DNA from: Methylobacterium tardum | GTDB lineage: Bacteria; Pseudomonadota; Alphaproteobacteria; Rhizobiales; Beijerinckiaceae | DNA: 64,000 nt | Direction of reading: 5' to 3' | Assembly (NCBI RefSeq): GCF_023546765.1 | Contig: NZ_CP097484.1 | Span: 2,016,001-2,080,000 of the forward strand | Shown: positions 27,501-35,502 of the stretch, one piece after another | Layout: the number at the start of each line of letters is the position of its first letter | How positions within the stretch are numbered: the first letter of the stretch is position 1 | Notes under the pieces: model-generated | What the model saw: only the letters and a program-made list of their open reading frames with translations | Databases searched by the model: none | Told to the model about the DNA's origin: nothing | Position numbers and translations under genes: made by a program

Positions 27501-28131
27501 TTTCCAGCTCGCCTCCCACGACCTCGACATCCGCGGCGCCGGCAATCTCCTCGGTGATGCCCAGTCGGGCCACATCAAGGAGGTCGGCTACGAGCTCTAC
27601 CAGCAGATGCTGGAGGACGCGGTGACGGCGCTGAAGGCCGGCATCGAGGACGTGCCCGAGGAGGCGTGGTCGCCAACTATCGCGCTGGGCGCGCCGGTGA
27701 CGATCCCGGAGGATTACGTCGAGGATCTCGGGGTGCGGCTGGCGCTCTACCGGCGGCTCGCCACCATCCAGGACGATTCCGAGATGGAGAGCTTCGGCGC
27801 CGAGCTGATCGACCGGTTCGGGCCGCTGCCGCCGGAGGTGGAGCAGCTCCTCAAGATCGGCACGATCAAAATCCTCTGCCTCAAGGCCAACGTCGAGAAG
27901 GTCGAGGCCGGGCCGAAGGGCGTGGTGGTCCATTTCCGCGACCGCTCCTACGCCAACCCGCAGGGACTCGTGGCCTACGTCGCCGAGCAGGCCTCGTTCG
28001 CGAAGGTGCGGCCCGACATGAGCGTCGTGTTCGTGCGCGAGCTGACCACGGTCCCGGCGCGGCTCAAGACCGCCACCGAGGTGCTGCGCAGCCTCGTGAA
28101 GATCGCCGAGCGGGGGAAGAAGGCGGCGTGA
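24535..28131 (+). CDS. mfd: Transcription-repair coupling factor Mfd
   Basis: A 1,198-residue SF2 translocase that removes stalled RNA polymerase from damaged DNA and recruits UvrA. Regions in order are a UvrB-like N-terminal part, the RNA-polymerase-interacting CarD-like segment (LQPGDLVVHADHGIGRFVG, about residue 527), Walker A GDVGFGKTEVALRAAF (about 675), the DEEQ box in IIVDEEQHFG (about 775), motif VI QLRGRVGRSKARAYA, and a C-terminal regulatory domain. The start is ATG 24535 (MAKPQPKP) rather than the upstream in-frame TTG at 24493. The frame is intact. Confidence 0.97.
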   Translation: MAKPQPKPSAPAPKPQVARFALPKSSALAQAIDALKRGDSPVLANAPEGFDALALADLARALAPTVDAPAVLVHVARDSGRSASFQAALGFVAPEMDVMSLPAWDCQPYDRVSPTTAVAAARMTALARLARTRSAEDRPRILCTTVNALVQRVPPRTHIAKEAFSAAIGNVVSMDDVVAWVEANGFLRTGTVRDTGEYAVRGGILDLSPPGLPAPIRLDFFGDTLESIRAFDPETQRTTGQLRSLDLMPMSEVQLTTETIRRFRQGYIQSFGATTRDDRLYETVSEGRRYAGLEHWMPLFYDHLDTLFDYLGGVPLVFDPQVEDAAAERISLVQDYYQAREGAMKTPQAGVAPYKPLPPRALYLTPNELKERIGTATVARLTPFAQPESSERLVIDCGAKSGRSFAPERADENTSVFDAAVAHIRDLQGSGHHVILGAWSDGSRDRLCGVLTDHGLKKPVAITRLTDVYALKRGTDAAVAVWGLEAGFTAGELAVVSEGDILGDRLVRQKRKAKRPQDVILEVQALQPGDLVVHADHGIGRFVGLKTIHAAGAPHDCLELQYTGGLLLLPVENIELLTRYGSEDSEVALDRLGGGAWQARKAKMKRRILEMAGELIKVAAQRFVRKAPSLKAPEGLYGEFAARFPFEETEDQANAIDAVLDDLNAGRPMDRLVCGDVGFGKTEVALRAAFAAAISGKQVAVIVPTTLLARQHYRTFAERFKGLPVQVAQLSRFASAAEMKQTRAGLIAGTVDIVVGTHALLAKNIAFKDLGLIIVDEEQHFGVAHKERLKALQADVHVLTLSATPIPRTLQLAMTGVRELSIIATPPVDRLVVRTFVTPFDPLTIREALLRERYRGGQSFYVVPRIEDLAEVKKFLDAEMPEIKVAVAHGQMAAGQLEDVMTAFYEGKFDVLLSTTIVESGLDIPTANTLIVHRADMFGLAQLYQLRGRVGRSKARAYALFTTPANRQLTAQAEQRLKVLQSLDTLGAGFQLASHDLDIRGAGNLLGDAQSGHIKEVGYELYQQMLEDAVTALKAGIEDVPEEAWSPTIALGAPVTIPEDYVEDLGVRLALYRRLATIQDDSEMESFGAELIDRFGPLPPEVEQLLKIGTIKILCLKANVEKVEAGPKGVVVHFRDRSYANPQGLVAYVAEQASFAKVRPDMSVVFVRELTTVPARLKTATEVLRSLVKIAERGKKAA

Positions 28132-28137
28132 CGATCC

Positions 28138-28206
28138 TCCCACCCGCTAGCTCATCCTGAGGCCACCGCTGCGCTCCGGCACCTCAGGATGAGCTAGCGG
28201 GTGGGA
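28138..28206. repeat. Interspersed hairpin repeat, family 2, copy B (25-bp perfect stem)
   Basis: Positions 28138-28162 and 28182-28206 are perfect 25-base inverted repeats around a 19-base loop. The inner stem CTCATCCTGAGG matches the family termini at 19714 and 32404, while the outer stem differs but is still fully complementary. It directly follows mfd and could terminate its transcript. Confidence 0.85.
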
Positions 28207-28275
28207 CAGTCGCGCGGTCGTTGCACGCGCGACGCATCTCTGCTCTCTCCTCCCCGAAGCCCAGGAGACGCGTGG

Positions 28276-29601
28276 ATGGCAAACCCGGCGCAGGTCACCG
28301 GCGCGCCCGAGCCGGTGAAGGCCGCGACAGGCGCCTTCCTCACGCCCCTGTTCACCGACCGGCGGGTCGCCGCGGTGCTCGGGCTCGGCTTCGCCCAGGG
28401 CATCCCGTTCCTGCTCGTCTACGCGACGCAGTCGGCCGGCTCGTCCAGGCGAAGGTGCCGCTCGCCACGATCGGGCTGATGAGCGAGCTGACCATTGCGT
28501 ACAAGCTCAAGTTCCTCTGGGCGCCGTTCCTCGACCGCCACGATGCGCCGCTGCTGGGCCGCTGGCTCGGGCGCCGGCGCGGCTGGATCGTCGCCACGCA
28601 GATCCTGGTGGCGCTGGCGCTCGCCGGCGTCGCCTTTGGCGACCCGGCCCAATGGCTCGCCTGGACGGTGGCGTTCTCGCTGGCGCTCGGCGTCGCGGGC
28701 GCCACCCAGGACGTGGTGATCGACGGCTGGCGCATCACCGCCGCGCCGCCCGAGCAGCAGGCGCTGATGTCGTCCTGGTCGGAGATCGGCTACCGGGTCG
28801 GCAATCTCGCGGCAGGGGCGGGCGCCCTCTACCTGTCCGATGCGTATGGCTGGCGCGCCGCCTACCTGTGCATGGCCGCGCTGATGGCCCCCGGCACCAT
28901 CGCGGCGCTCCTCGCCCCCGAGCCCCCCGCCCCCGAGACGCCCGCCGCCGGCGGCTTCGTCGAGACCGTCTGGGCGCCGATCCGCGACCTCCTCGCCCGG
29001 CTCGGGCCGCTGGCCATCCCGGTGCTGGCACTGGTCGCGGGCTTCCGGATGCCCGGCTACGTCTCGAACGCCATGGCGATCCCGCTGTTCAAGACGCTGG
29101 GCTATTCCAACACCGACATCGCCACCGTGACTAAGCTGTTCGGCTTCTGGATCGCGCTGGGCGGGACGTTCCTGGCGAGCGCCATCATCCCGCGGATCGG
29201 CATGATGGCGAGCCTGCTGATCGGCACCGTCACGGCCTCGGCCTCGCACCGCCCTCGCCTACCTCGCCTGGCACGGCGGCCACGGCGGGGCGGCGTTCTG
29301 GACCTTCGCGCTGACCGTGGGGATCGACGGCTTCGCCTACGCCTTCGCGTCGATCGTGCTGATCACCTACATGTCCCGGCTCTCGGCCACCGCGCATGCG
29401 GCGAGCCAGTACGCGCTGCTGACCTCCCTCTGCGCCCTGCACGGCAGCCTGCTCGCCGGGTTCTCGGGCTTCGTGATCGAATGGACGGGCTTCGCGTGGT
29501 TCTTCGTCGGCACGTCGCTGATCGGCGTGCCGGTGGCCCTGCTCTGCCTGCTGGTCGCGCGCCGGCACGGGCCGATGGACGCGCCCGGATCAGCGACCTG
29601 A
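28276..29601 (+). pseudogene. AmpG-like muropeptide permease (MFS), two compensating frameshifts
   Basis: About 441 residues of a major-facilitator protein of the AmpG/PAT type, which imports cell-wall muropeptides for recycling. It starts MANPAQVTG at 28276 and reads RVAAVLGLGFAQGIPFLLVY. Near 28437 the match shifts frame (KVPLATIGLMSELTIAYKLK, then LFKTLGYSNTDIATVTK), consistent with one missing base. Near 29247 it shifts back (GIDGFAYAFASIVLITYMSR), consistent with one extra base. Start and end therefore share a frame. Many hydrophobic helices are preserved throughout, which favours sequencing indels over decay. Confidence 0.8.
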
Positions 29602-29790
29602 GGCTGTGTCCCAACTCGGGAACGCGCGCGGAAACTGTCTCTTTAGCGGGGATTAACCACGCTGCGGCTTAATGGGGCGGACGGTTGATGTCCTCCCCAG
29701 ACGGGCGACCCAAGCCACGTGCGCGAGACAGGCTCTCGCGGGCGAACGGCGGCGGCTGCCCACGGGGAAGCGCGTACGCGAGTTTCCCGA

Positions 29791-31134
29791 ATGGCCCAGG
29801 CTGCGTTGTCCCAAGCCGCGTTCCAGACCGCGTATCCGAGCGCGGAGCCCCTGCGTCGGGCGCCGCCGCGCATCACCTACGTCGAGACCGCCTACGATCC
29901 CGTCATCCGGACCCGGGCGCCCTATCCGAGCGCCATGCGGCGTGCCCGCCGCCGCGCCCGGCTGACCGCGCTCATCTCCCTGACGGCCATGACCCTGGCC
30001 GGCTGGGCCGTGCTCAGCCACCCGCAGGGGCCGGCACGGTACGACGAGCAGACTGCCGCTGCCACCGAGGCGGCGCCCGCGCTCTCGCCGGACGCTCCGG
30101 TCCGGCCGGTCGCCCGCAGCGCCGCGTCGAAGCCGAGCATCGCCTGGATGCTCGACCCGAGCCCGGCCCTGGGCTCCGGCACCGCGACCGCCTTCGGCAG
30201 CGAGGCTCCGCCCACCCCCGCCTTCCAGGTCGCCGTCGCCGAGCCGTCCCCGGCGGTCCGGGAGATCGCCCGGCAGGTCGCCAGGGCCGAGCAGATCAAG
30301 GTTGATCAGGCCCGGGCGGCCCAGATCCGGGTCGCGCAGGCTAAAGCTGCCGAGAAGGCCGCCGAGGCGCCGGTCCGGGTCGCCGCCGAGCCCACGCCTG
30401 CCGCTCTCGCGCCCGCCTCCGTCCTGGTCCCGCTGCCGGTGGCGCGTCCGGCCGAGCTGCGGCGCCAGCCCGCCGTTCCGCCCACCCGCGTCGCTGCTCG
30501 TGCCCTGCCCCGCACCCGCGACGTGTTTCGCGCCGCGATGGCCGAGGAGCCGTCCTTCTTCGAGAAGCTGTTCGGGGTCGGCGGCGCCGCGCCGTCTCAG
30601 GACAACCGTCAGGAGCCGCGCCAGGCGCTGGCCTATGCCAGCCCGGACGCCCTGCCGCGGGAAGCGCCGCGCACCCGGGTCAGCCCCGCCCCCGAATCCG
30701 TCGCCGGCACGGCCGTCTACGACATCAGCGCCCGCACGGTGACGCTGCCCTCCGGCGAGGTGCTGGAGGCGCATTCCGGCCTCGGCGAGGCCATGGACAA
30801 CCCGCGCTTCGTCCACCTGCGCATGCGCGGCTCGACGCCGCCCGGAACCTACGATCTGACCGAGCGCGAGCGCCTGTTCCACGGGGTCCGGGCGATCCGC
30901 CTCAACCCGGTCGGCGGCAGCGCCGCGATCCACGGCCGCGACGGCCTGCTCGCCCACACCTACATGCTGCGCCAGCCGGGTGCCTCGAACGGCTGCGTCT
31001 CGTTCCGCGACTACAACCGCTTCCTGCAGGCGTTCCTGCGGGGCGAGGTCCGGCGCCTCGTGGTGGTGGCCGGCAGCACCGGCGACTTCTTCGGCCGGAT
31101 CGGGATGAGCGAGCGCGGCGGCCGGCGGGGCTGA
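29791..31134 (+). CDS. DUF2778 (L,D-transpeptidase-like) membrane-anchored protein
   Basis: About 447 residues from ATG 29791 (an upstream GTG at 29719 is possible). A basic stretch and one membrane helix ([16 protein letters not shown]) anchor it to the inner membrane. A long Ala/Pro/Val-rich linker follows. The last ~130 residues form a DUF2778 domain: [47 protein letters not shown] and the putative active-site motif [13 protein letters not shown]. The His/Cys pattern is that of L,D-transpeptidase-like peptidoglycan enzymes; related domains occur in Tlde1-type effectors. No immunity or secretion genes adjoin it, so a cell-wall role is more likely. Confidence 0.8.
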   Translation: MAQAALSQAAFQTAYPSAEPLRRAPPRITYVETAYDPVIRTRAPYPSAMRRARRRARLTALISLTAMTLAGWAVLSHPQGPARYDEQTAAATEAAPALSPDAPVRPVARSAASKPSIAWMLDPSPALGSGTATAFGSEAPPTPAFQVAVAEPSPAVREIARQVARAEQIKVDQARAAQIRVAQAKAAEKAAEAPVRVAAEPTPAALAPASVLVPLPVARPAELRRQPAVPPTRVAARALPRTRDVFRAAMAEEPSFFEKLFGVGGAAPSQDNRQEPRQALAYASPDALPREAPRTRVSPAPESVAGTAVYDISARTVTLPSGEVLEAHSGLGEAMDNPRFVHLRMRGSTPPGTYDLTERERLFHGVRAIRLNPVGGSAAIHGRDGLLAHTYMLRQPGASNGCVSFRDYNRFLQAFLRGEVRRLVVVAGSTGDFFGRIGMSERGGRRG

Positions 31135-31243
31135 AGCCGGTCTGCGCCGAAAGTCCGAGATCACGTGTGCGCGGCGCGGCTTTACGCGCCCGCCCAAGCC
31201 TGCCTTAACGGGGCCAGACGCCAGCCCTGACAAGAGGCACCCG

Positions 31244-32293
31244 ATGAAACTGCCCCGCCGCTTCTTCCAGCCCCTCGCCACCGGCGCGCCGGCCCCGTTC
31301 CGCGAGCTACCGGTGCGGCTGGAGCGGATGATCCACTTCGTGCCGCCCCACAACGACAAGGTCCGCGCCCGGGTGCCGGAGCTCGCCGGCACGGTCGACG
31401 TGGTGCTGGGCAACCTGGAGGACGCGGTCCCGGCCGACCAGAAGGAGGCCGCGCGCAAGGGCTTCGTGGCGATGGCGCAGGCCACCGACTTCGCCGCCAC
31501 CGGCACCGGCCTCTGGACCCGGATCAACGCCCTCAACTCGCCCTGGATCTTGGACGACCTGTTCACGATCGTGGCCGAGGTCGGCAACAAGCTCGACGTC
31601 GTGATGGTGCCCAAGGTCGAGGGGCCCTGGGACATCCACTACATCGACCAGCTGCTCGCCCAGCTCGAGGCGCGCCACGGCGTCACGAAGCCGATCCTGG
31701 TCCACGCGATCCTGGAGACCGCCGAGGGCGTGGCCAATGTCGACGCCATCGCGTCGGCCTCGCCGCGGATGCACGGCATGAGCCTCGGGCCGGCGGATCT
31801 CGCGGCGTCCCGCGGCATGAAGACCACCCGGGTCGGCGGCGGCCATCCGGATTACCGGGTGCTCAGCGACCCCTCCGGCGATGCCCCCCGCGCCACGGCC
31901 CAGCAGGATCTCTGGCACTACACGATCGCCAGGATGGTCGATGCCTGCATGGCCAACGGCATCAAGGCGTTCTACGGCCCGTTCGGCGATTTCTCCGACG
32001 GCGACGCCTGCGAGGCGCAGTTCCGCAACGCCTTCCTGATGGGCTGCGCCGGCGCCTGGACGCTGCATCCGAGCCAGGTGGCGATCGCCAAGCGGGTCTT
32101 CGCGCCGGATCCGGCCGAAGTGGCCTTCGCGGCCCGGATCGTCGAGGCCATGCCGGACGGAACCGGCGCGGTGATGCTCGACGGCAAGATGCAGGACGAC
32201 GCCACCTGGAAGCAGGCCAAGGTCATCGTGGATCTGGCGAAGCTCGTGGCCGCCAAGGACCCGGAGCTGGCGGCGGTCTACAAGCTGGGGTGA
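31244..32293 (+). CDS. HpcH/HpaI (CitE-type) CoA ester lyase, malyl-CoA lyase-like
   Basis: A 349-residue TIM-barrel lyase. The family pattern is seen as [16 protein letters not shown] (acidic metal/CoA region), the conserved catalytic arginine segment [46 protein letters not shown] and [11 protein letters not shown]. Relatives cleave or form malyl-CoA, beta-methylmalyl-CoA or citramalyl-CoA. In this order, malyl-CoA lyase belongs to the serine cycle, but no serine-cycle genes are nearby, so this looks like a paralogue of uncertain substrate. It has its own start spacing and no operon partner. Confidence 0.85.
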   Translation: MKLPRRFFQPLATGAPAPFRELPVRLERMIHFVPPHNDKVRARVPELAGTVDVVLGNLEDAVPADQKEAARKGFVAMAQATDFAATGTGLWTRINALNSPWILDDLFTIVAEVGNKLDVVMVPKVEGPWDIHYIDQLLAQLEARHGVTKPILVHAILETAEGVANVDAIASASPRMHGMSLGPADLAASRGMKTTRVGGGHPDYRVLSDPSGDAPRATAQQDLWHYTIARMVDACMANGIKAFYGPFGDFSDGDACEAQFRNAFLMGCAGAWTLHPSQVAIAKRVFAPDPAEVAFAARIVEAMPDGTGAVMLDGKMQDDATWKQAKVIVDLAKLVAAKDPELAAVYKLG

Positions 32294-33567
32294 GCGGGCT
32301 CCCGGACTCGGGCGTCGTGTGCGGCGCCGCGGTAACTGGACGAAGCGCGGGTCCCCTCTCCCGTGCGGGAGAGGTGGCGCGTCGCGGGTCTGAACCGGCC
32401 TCCTCCCATCCACCCCCTCATCCTGAGGTGCCCGCGCGAGCGGGCCTGAAGGAGGGCTCCAGAAGCCACTTTGGTCCCTGGAGCTCTCCTTAGCGGCGGC
32501 TTCGCCGCACCTCTGGATGAGGGAATGGATGGGAAAAATCCCGGTGCGCGGCCCTCGAAACACCGCGCGACGGTCTGAGCCCCCTCACCCCCAAACCGCG
32601 CCCGGTAGTCCTGCGGCGTCGCCGCGACGTGCCGCAGGAAGCTGCGCCGCATCGTCTCCTCGGAGCCGAAGCCGCAGGTCTGGGCGATGCGCTTCACCGG
32701 CTGCGCCGTCTCGGCGAGCGCCCGCCGGGCCGCCTCGACCCGCAGGCGCTCCACGGCCTTGGCGGGGGTGAGGCCGGTCGCCTCCAGATAGTGCCGGCTC
32801 AGGCTGCGCTCGCTCATCCCGGCCGCCCCGGCCAGCGCCGGCAGCGACAGGTCGCCGGACAGATTGTCGGCGATGAAGGCGTGGAGCCGCCCGAACCGCT
32901 CCTCTCCGGCCTGCAGGGCGAGCGTCGCGCTGAACTGCGCCTGCCCGCCGGGACGCTTCAGGAACATCACGAGGTGGCGCGCCACCGCCAGGGCGACGGC
33001 GCGGCCGAGATCCTCCTCGACCAGGGCGAGGGTGAGATCGATGCCCGCCGTGACCCCCGCCGAGGACCAGACCGGGCCGTCGCGCACGAAGATCGGGTCG
33101 GGCTCGATCCGGGCCTGCGGGTAGCGTGCGGCCAGCGCGCCGCAATGCTTCCAGTGGGTCACGGCCCGCCGCCCGTCGAGGAGCCCCGCCGCTCCGAGCA
33201 GGAACGCACCGGTGCAGACCGAGGCGACCCGGCGGGCTTGGCCCGCCCGCGCCCGCACCCAGGCCGAAAGCGCCGGATCGGCGCAGGCCGCCAGGACGCC
33301 CGGCCCGCCCGCGATCACCAGCGTGTCGACCGGCGCGTCGCGGTCCGGCAGCGGGTCGGCCACCAGCCGCAGGCCCGCCGAGGCGGTGAGCGCCACGTCG
33401 CCGGCCGCGATCACCCGCGGCGCGTAGGGCAGGCCGACGCCGCCCTGCTCGTTGGCGGTGGCGAAGACCTGGAGCGGGCCGGCCACGTCGAGGAGCTGCA
33501 CCGCCGGGAAGGCCAGCACCTCCACGGGCCGCGGCGCATCTGGCGAGAAACGAGGGATCTTTGGCAT
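32278..33567 (-). CDS. GlxA-type AraC family regulator with repeat-derived C-terminus
   Basis: The start is ATG 33567 ([10 protein letters not shown]). Residues about 10-190 form a DJ-1/PfpI-like sensor domain ([52 protein letters not shown]). Residues about 220-330 form the AraC DNA-binding domain with two helix-turn-helices ([16 protein letters not shown] and [16 protein letters not shown]). Related proteins end shortly after this, at about 320-340 residues. Here the frame continues about 85 codons, from about residue 345 through the family 2 repeat at 32404-32534. It then stops inside the 3' end of the opposing lyase gene. It diverges from the DJ-1/PfpI gene, a plausible target. Confidence 0.85.
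   Translation of the reverse strand: MPKIPRFSPDAPRPVEVLAFPAVQLLDVAGPLQVFATANEQGGVGLPYAPRVIAAGDVALTASAGLRLVADPLPDRDAPVDTLVIAGGPGVLAACADPALSAWVRARAGQARRVASVCTGAFLLGAAGLLDGRRAVTHWKHCGALAARYPQARIEPDPIFVRDGPVWSSAGVTAGIDLTLALVEEDLGRAVALAVARHLVMFLKRPGGQAQFSATLALQAGEERFGRLHAFIADNLSGDLSLPALAGAAGMSERSLSRHYLEATGLTPAKAVERLRVEAARRALAETAQPVKRIAQTCGFGSEETMRRSFLRHVAATPQDYRARFGGEGAQTVARCFEGRAPGFFPSIPSSRGAAKPPLRRAPGTKVASGALLQARSRGHLRMRGWMGGGRFRPATRHLSRTGEGTRASSSYRGAAHDARVREPAHPSL
32404..32534. repeat. Interspersed hairpin repeat, family 2, copy C
   Basis: The 20-base ends 32404-32423 and 32515-32534 are inverted repeats with two mismatches. They include the shared CTCATCCTGAGGTGC terminus and a divergent outer stem. 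The interior retains a CTCCAGAAG segment shared with copy A. It overlaps the 3' coding part of the minus-strand GlxA-type gene. Confidence 0.75.
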
Positions 33568-33620
33568 CTCGGCCAGATCCTGGCGCGGTAAGGTGCCCCT
33601 GTCCACCACGGAGGCTCCGC

Positions 33621-34343
33621 ATGATCCCGCCCGACACCCACCTGCAGATCGGCTCGCTCCTGTTCGACGGGCTTGACCAGATCGACCTCACCGGCCCGTT
33701 CGAGGTCCTGTCGCGGGTGCCCAACAGCACCTACCGGGTCTACGCACCGCGCCTCGAACCCGTCCGCGACGTCCGCGGCCTCCGGATCCTGCCGGACGCC
33801 ACCCTGGCGGAGGCGCCGCGGCTCGACGTGCTGCACGTCCCGGGCGGCCAGGGCCAGGAGGCGCTGATGCGTGACGCCGCCGTGCTCGGCTGGATCCGCG
33901 ACCAGGCGGCGGGCGCCGGCCACGTCCTCTCGGTCTGCACCGGCGCGCTGGTCCTCGGCGCGGCCGGCCTCCTGGTCGGGCGACGGGCCACGACCTTCTG
34001 GAACGCCTTTCACCTGCTCCCCTTGTTCGGGGCCAAGCCGGTGGACGAACGGGTCGTGATCGACCGCGACGCGGACGGCCGCACCTGGGTGTTCGCGGCC
34101 GGCGTCACGGCCGGGATCGACGGCGCGCTGCGGCTCGCCGCCGAACTGCGCGGCGACGAGGCCGCCCAGGCGATCCAGCTCGGCATGCAGTACGCCCCCG
34201 AGCCGCCGTTCGACAGCGGCACACCCCGCACGGCTCCGCCGGCCATCGTGGCGCGGGCGCGCTCGGCCGCCGCCGACATCACCGCCCGGCGCGAGGCCAC
34301 CGCCCGGGCGATCGCCGCCGAACTCGGCATCCACACCCTCTAG
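33621..34343 (+). CDS. DJ-1/PfpI family protein (isonitrile hydratase-like)
   Basis: About 240 residues starting at ATG 33621, with GGAGG ten bases upstream. It has a class I glutamine-amidotransferase-like fold: LTGPFEVLSRVPNSTYRVYA, the nucleophile elbow SVCTGALVLGAAGLL, and [20 protein letters not shown]. The closest functional analogue known to me is cyclohexyl-isocyanide hydratase, but substrates of most members are unknown. It is divergent from a GlxA-type regulator that carries the same domain, and it is followed after 10 bases by a SnoaL-like gene, suggesting a small regulated operon. Confidence 0.85.
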   Translation: MIPPDTHLQIGSLLFDGLDQIDLTGPFEVLSRVPNSTYRVYAPRLEPVRDVRGLRILPDATLAEAPRLDVLHVPGGQGQEALMRDAAVLGWIRDQAAGAGHVLSVCTGALVLGAAGLLVGRRATTFWNAFHLLPLFGAKPVDERVVIDRDADGRTWVFAAGVTAGIDGALRLAAELRGDEAAQAIQLGMQYAPEPPFDSGTPRTAPPAIVARARSAAADITARREATARAIAAELGIHTL

Positions 34344-34353
34344 GAGATCTCCG

Positions 34354-34797
34354 ATGAATCTCACCCACGTCCATGTCTTCGCGGCCGCCCTGCAGGCCAA
34401 GGACCGGGACGCCATGCTGGCGCAGATGGCCGAGGCAGTGGTGCTCAACACGCCGCTGGCCGCCGAGCCCGTGCGCGGGAAGGCGGCGATCCGGCCGGTG
34501 GTCGACGCGCTTCTGGAGGTGGTCGACGCCTTCGAGATCCGCGAGATCCTGGAGGGACCCGGGCATGCCGCCGCGTTCTTCGGGGCTGCGGCCGGTCCGA
34601 ACCGGCTCGACGGCATGGATTACTGGCGCCTCGACGCGGCCGGCCGCATCGTCGAGATGACCGTCCTGTGGCGGCCGCTGCCGGAGGCGATCGCCGTCCG
34701 CGATCGTCTGGTCCGCATTGCGGAAACGCAGGCATCCGCCGGCGGCCGGGTGACACAATCCGTCTTCGGACCTATCTGTCCGATCTGGACGGGTTGA
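34354..34797 (+). CDS. SnoaL/NTF2-like nuclear transport factor 2 family protein
   Basis: A 147-residue small cone-shaped alpha+beta barrel protein. It begins MNLTHVHVFAAALQAKDRDA. The family layout is seen in MAEAVVLNTPLAAEPVRGKA and in the final strand set DGMDYWRLDAAGRIVEMTVLW. Such proteins act as small-molecule isomerases, hydrolases or binding proteins. It follows the DJ-1/PfpI gene by 10 bases and probably shares its substrate or inducer. No function can be assigned. Confidence 0.75.
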   Translation: MNLTHVHVFAAALQAKDRDAMLAQMAEAVVLNTPLAAEPVRGKAAIRPVVDALLEVVDAFEIREILEGPGHAAAFFGAAAGPNRLDGMDYWRLDAAGRIVEMTVLWRPLPEAIAVRDRLVRIAETQASAGGRVTQSVFGPICPIWTG

Positions 34798-34800
34798 ACC

Positions 34801-35139
34801 ATGACGGACGTAACACTGAGAACCGCGAAATTCGCGATCGGCGCCGTGGTGCGCCACCGGATCTACCCGTTCCGGGGCGTCGTGTTCGACGTCGATCCGG
34901 TGTTCGACAACACCGAGGAATGGTGGCTCTCGATCCCCGAGGAGGTCCGGCCGCGCAAGGACCAGCCGTTCTACCATCTCCTCGCCGAGAACGCCGAGAC
35001 CGAGTACGTCGCCTACGTGTCGGAGCAGAACCTCCTGCCCGACACCTCGGGCGAGGCCCTGCGCCATGCCGGCATCGCCGAGATGTTCGAGCGCGACGCC
35101 GCCGGCGCCTACCGGATGCGCGACCGCGCCACGAACTGA
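34801..35139 (+). CDS. hspQ: Heat shock protein HspQ / hemimethylated-DNA-binding (YccV)
   Basis: A 112-residue HspQ family protein. Diagnostic features are AKFAIGAVVRHRIYPFRGVV, FDNTEEWW, the DQPFYHLLAEN segment and the closing YVAYVSEQNLL. HspQ family proteins affect Lon-dependent proteolysis and bind hemimethylated DNA in enterobacteria. It starts three bases after the upstream stop, so it may be read from the same transcript. Confidence 0.92.
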   Translation: MTDVTLRTAKFAIGAVVRHRIYPFRGVVFDVDPVFDNTEEWWLSIPEEVRPRKDQPFYHLLAENAETEYVAYVSEQNLLPDTSGEALRHAGIAEMFERDAAGAYRMRDRATN

Positions 35140-35222
35140 GCGGGACGGGGTCGTCAAGATCCTGACAAGACTGCCGCGATAGCCTCCCGCGATGGCCGGT
35201 GCCGTCGCTTGAGCCCGCCGCC

Positions 35223-35369
35223 ATGATCCGACTCGCCGCCGCGGCGCTGCTGACCGCCGGCCTCTTCTGCGCCCCGGCCCGCGCCAGCGACAGTGCCGCC
35301 GGGCTCGATGCTGGCGGGCTGGTGCTCCGGCGCGAGCCCGGGATCGCGCTGGCTCTTGCCGAATCGTGA
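35223..35369 (+). pseudogene. N-terminal remnant of a DUF4424-like exported protein
   Basis: A 48-codon frame begins MIRLAAAALLTAGLFCAPARA, a signal peptide. It continues ASDSAAGLDAGGLVLRREP and GIALALAES, then stops. This matches the opening of DUF4424 family secreted proteins (N-D-S-x-A-x-L-x-x-G-G-L-V pattern), which are normally several hundred residues. No continuation was found in any frame downstream, so the rest appears deleted. Confidence 0.45.
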
Positions 35370-35423
35370 ACGCCGGCGCCGCGCGATCGGGCACGGCTTC
35401 CAGGCCGGATCTCGAAAACACGA

Positions 35424-35449
35424 AGGGCCAGACCTTGCGGCCTGGCCCT
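35424..35449 (-). terminator. Hairpin downstream of ialB-like gene
   Basis: AGGGCCAG (35424-35431) pairs with CTGGCCCT (35442-35449), giving an eight-base perfect stem with a 10-base loop, 54 bases beyond the minus-strand stop at 35503. On the minus strand the T tract is only short (TTTTC), so strength is uncertain. Confidence 0.5.
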
Positions 35450-35502
35450 CGGCGAGCCCGCCGCGCAGGCGGCGGGCCGATACCGAACGGTTGCGGGACC
35501 GC

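Noticed and set aside
24616..28143. 1,175-codon open frame antisense to mfd
   Set aside because: Same cause: opposite-strand shadow of a long GC-rich gene. No recognisable motif, while Mfd is complete on the plus strand.
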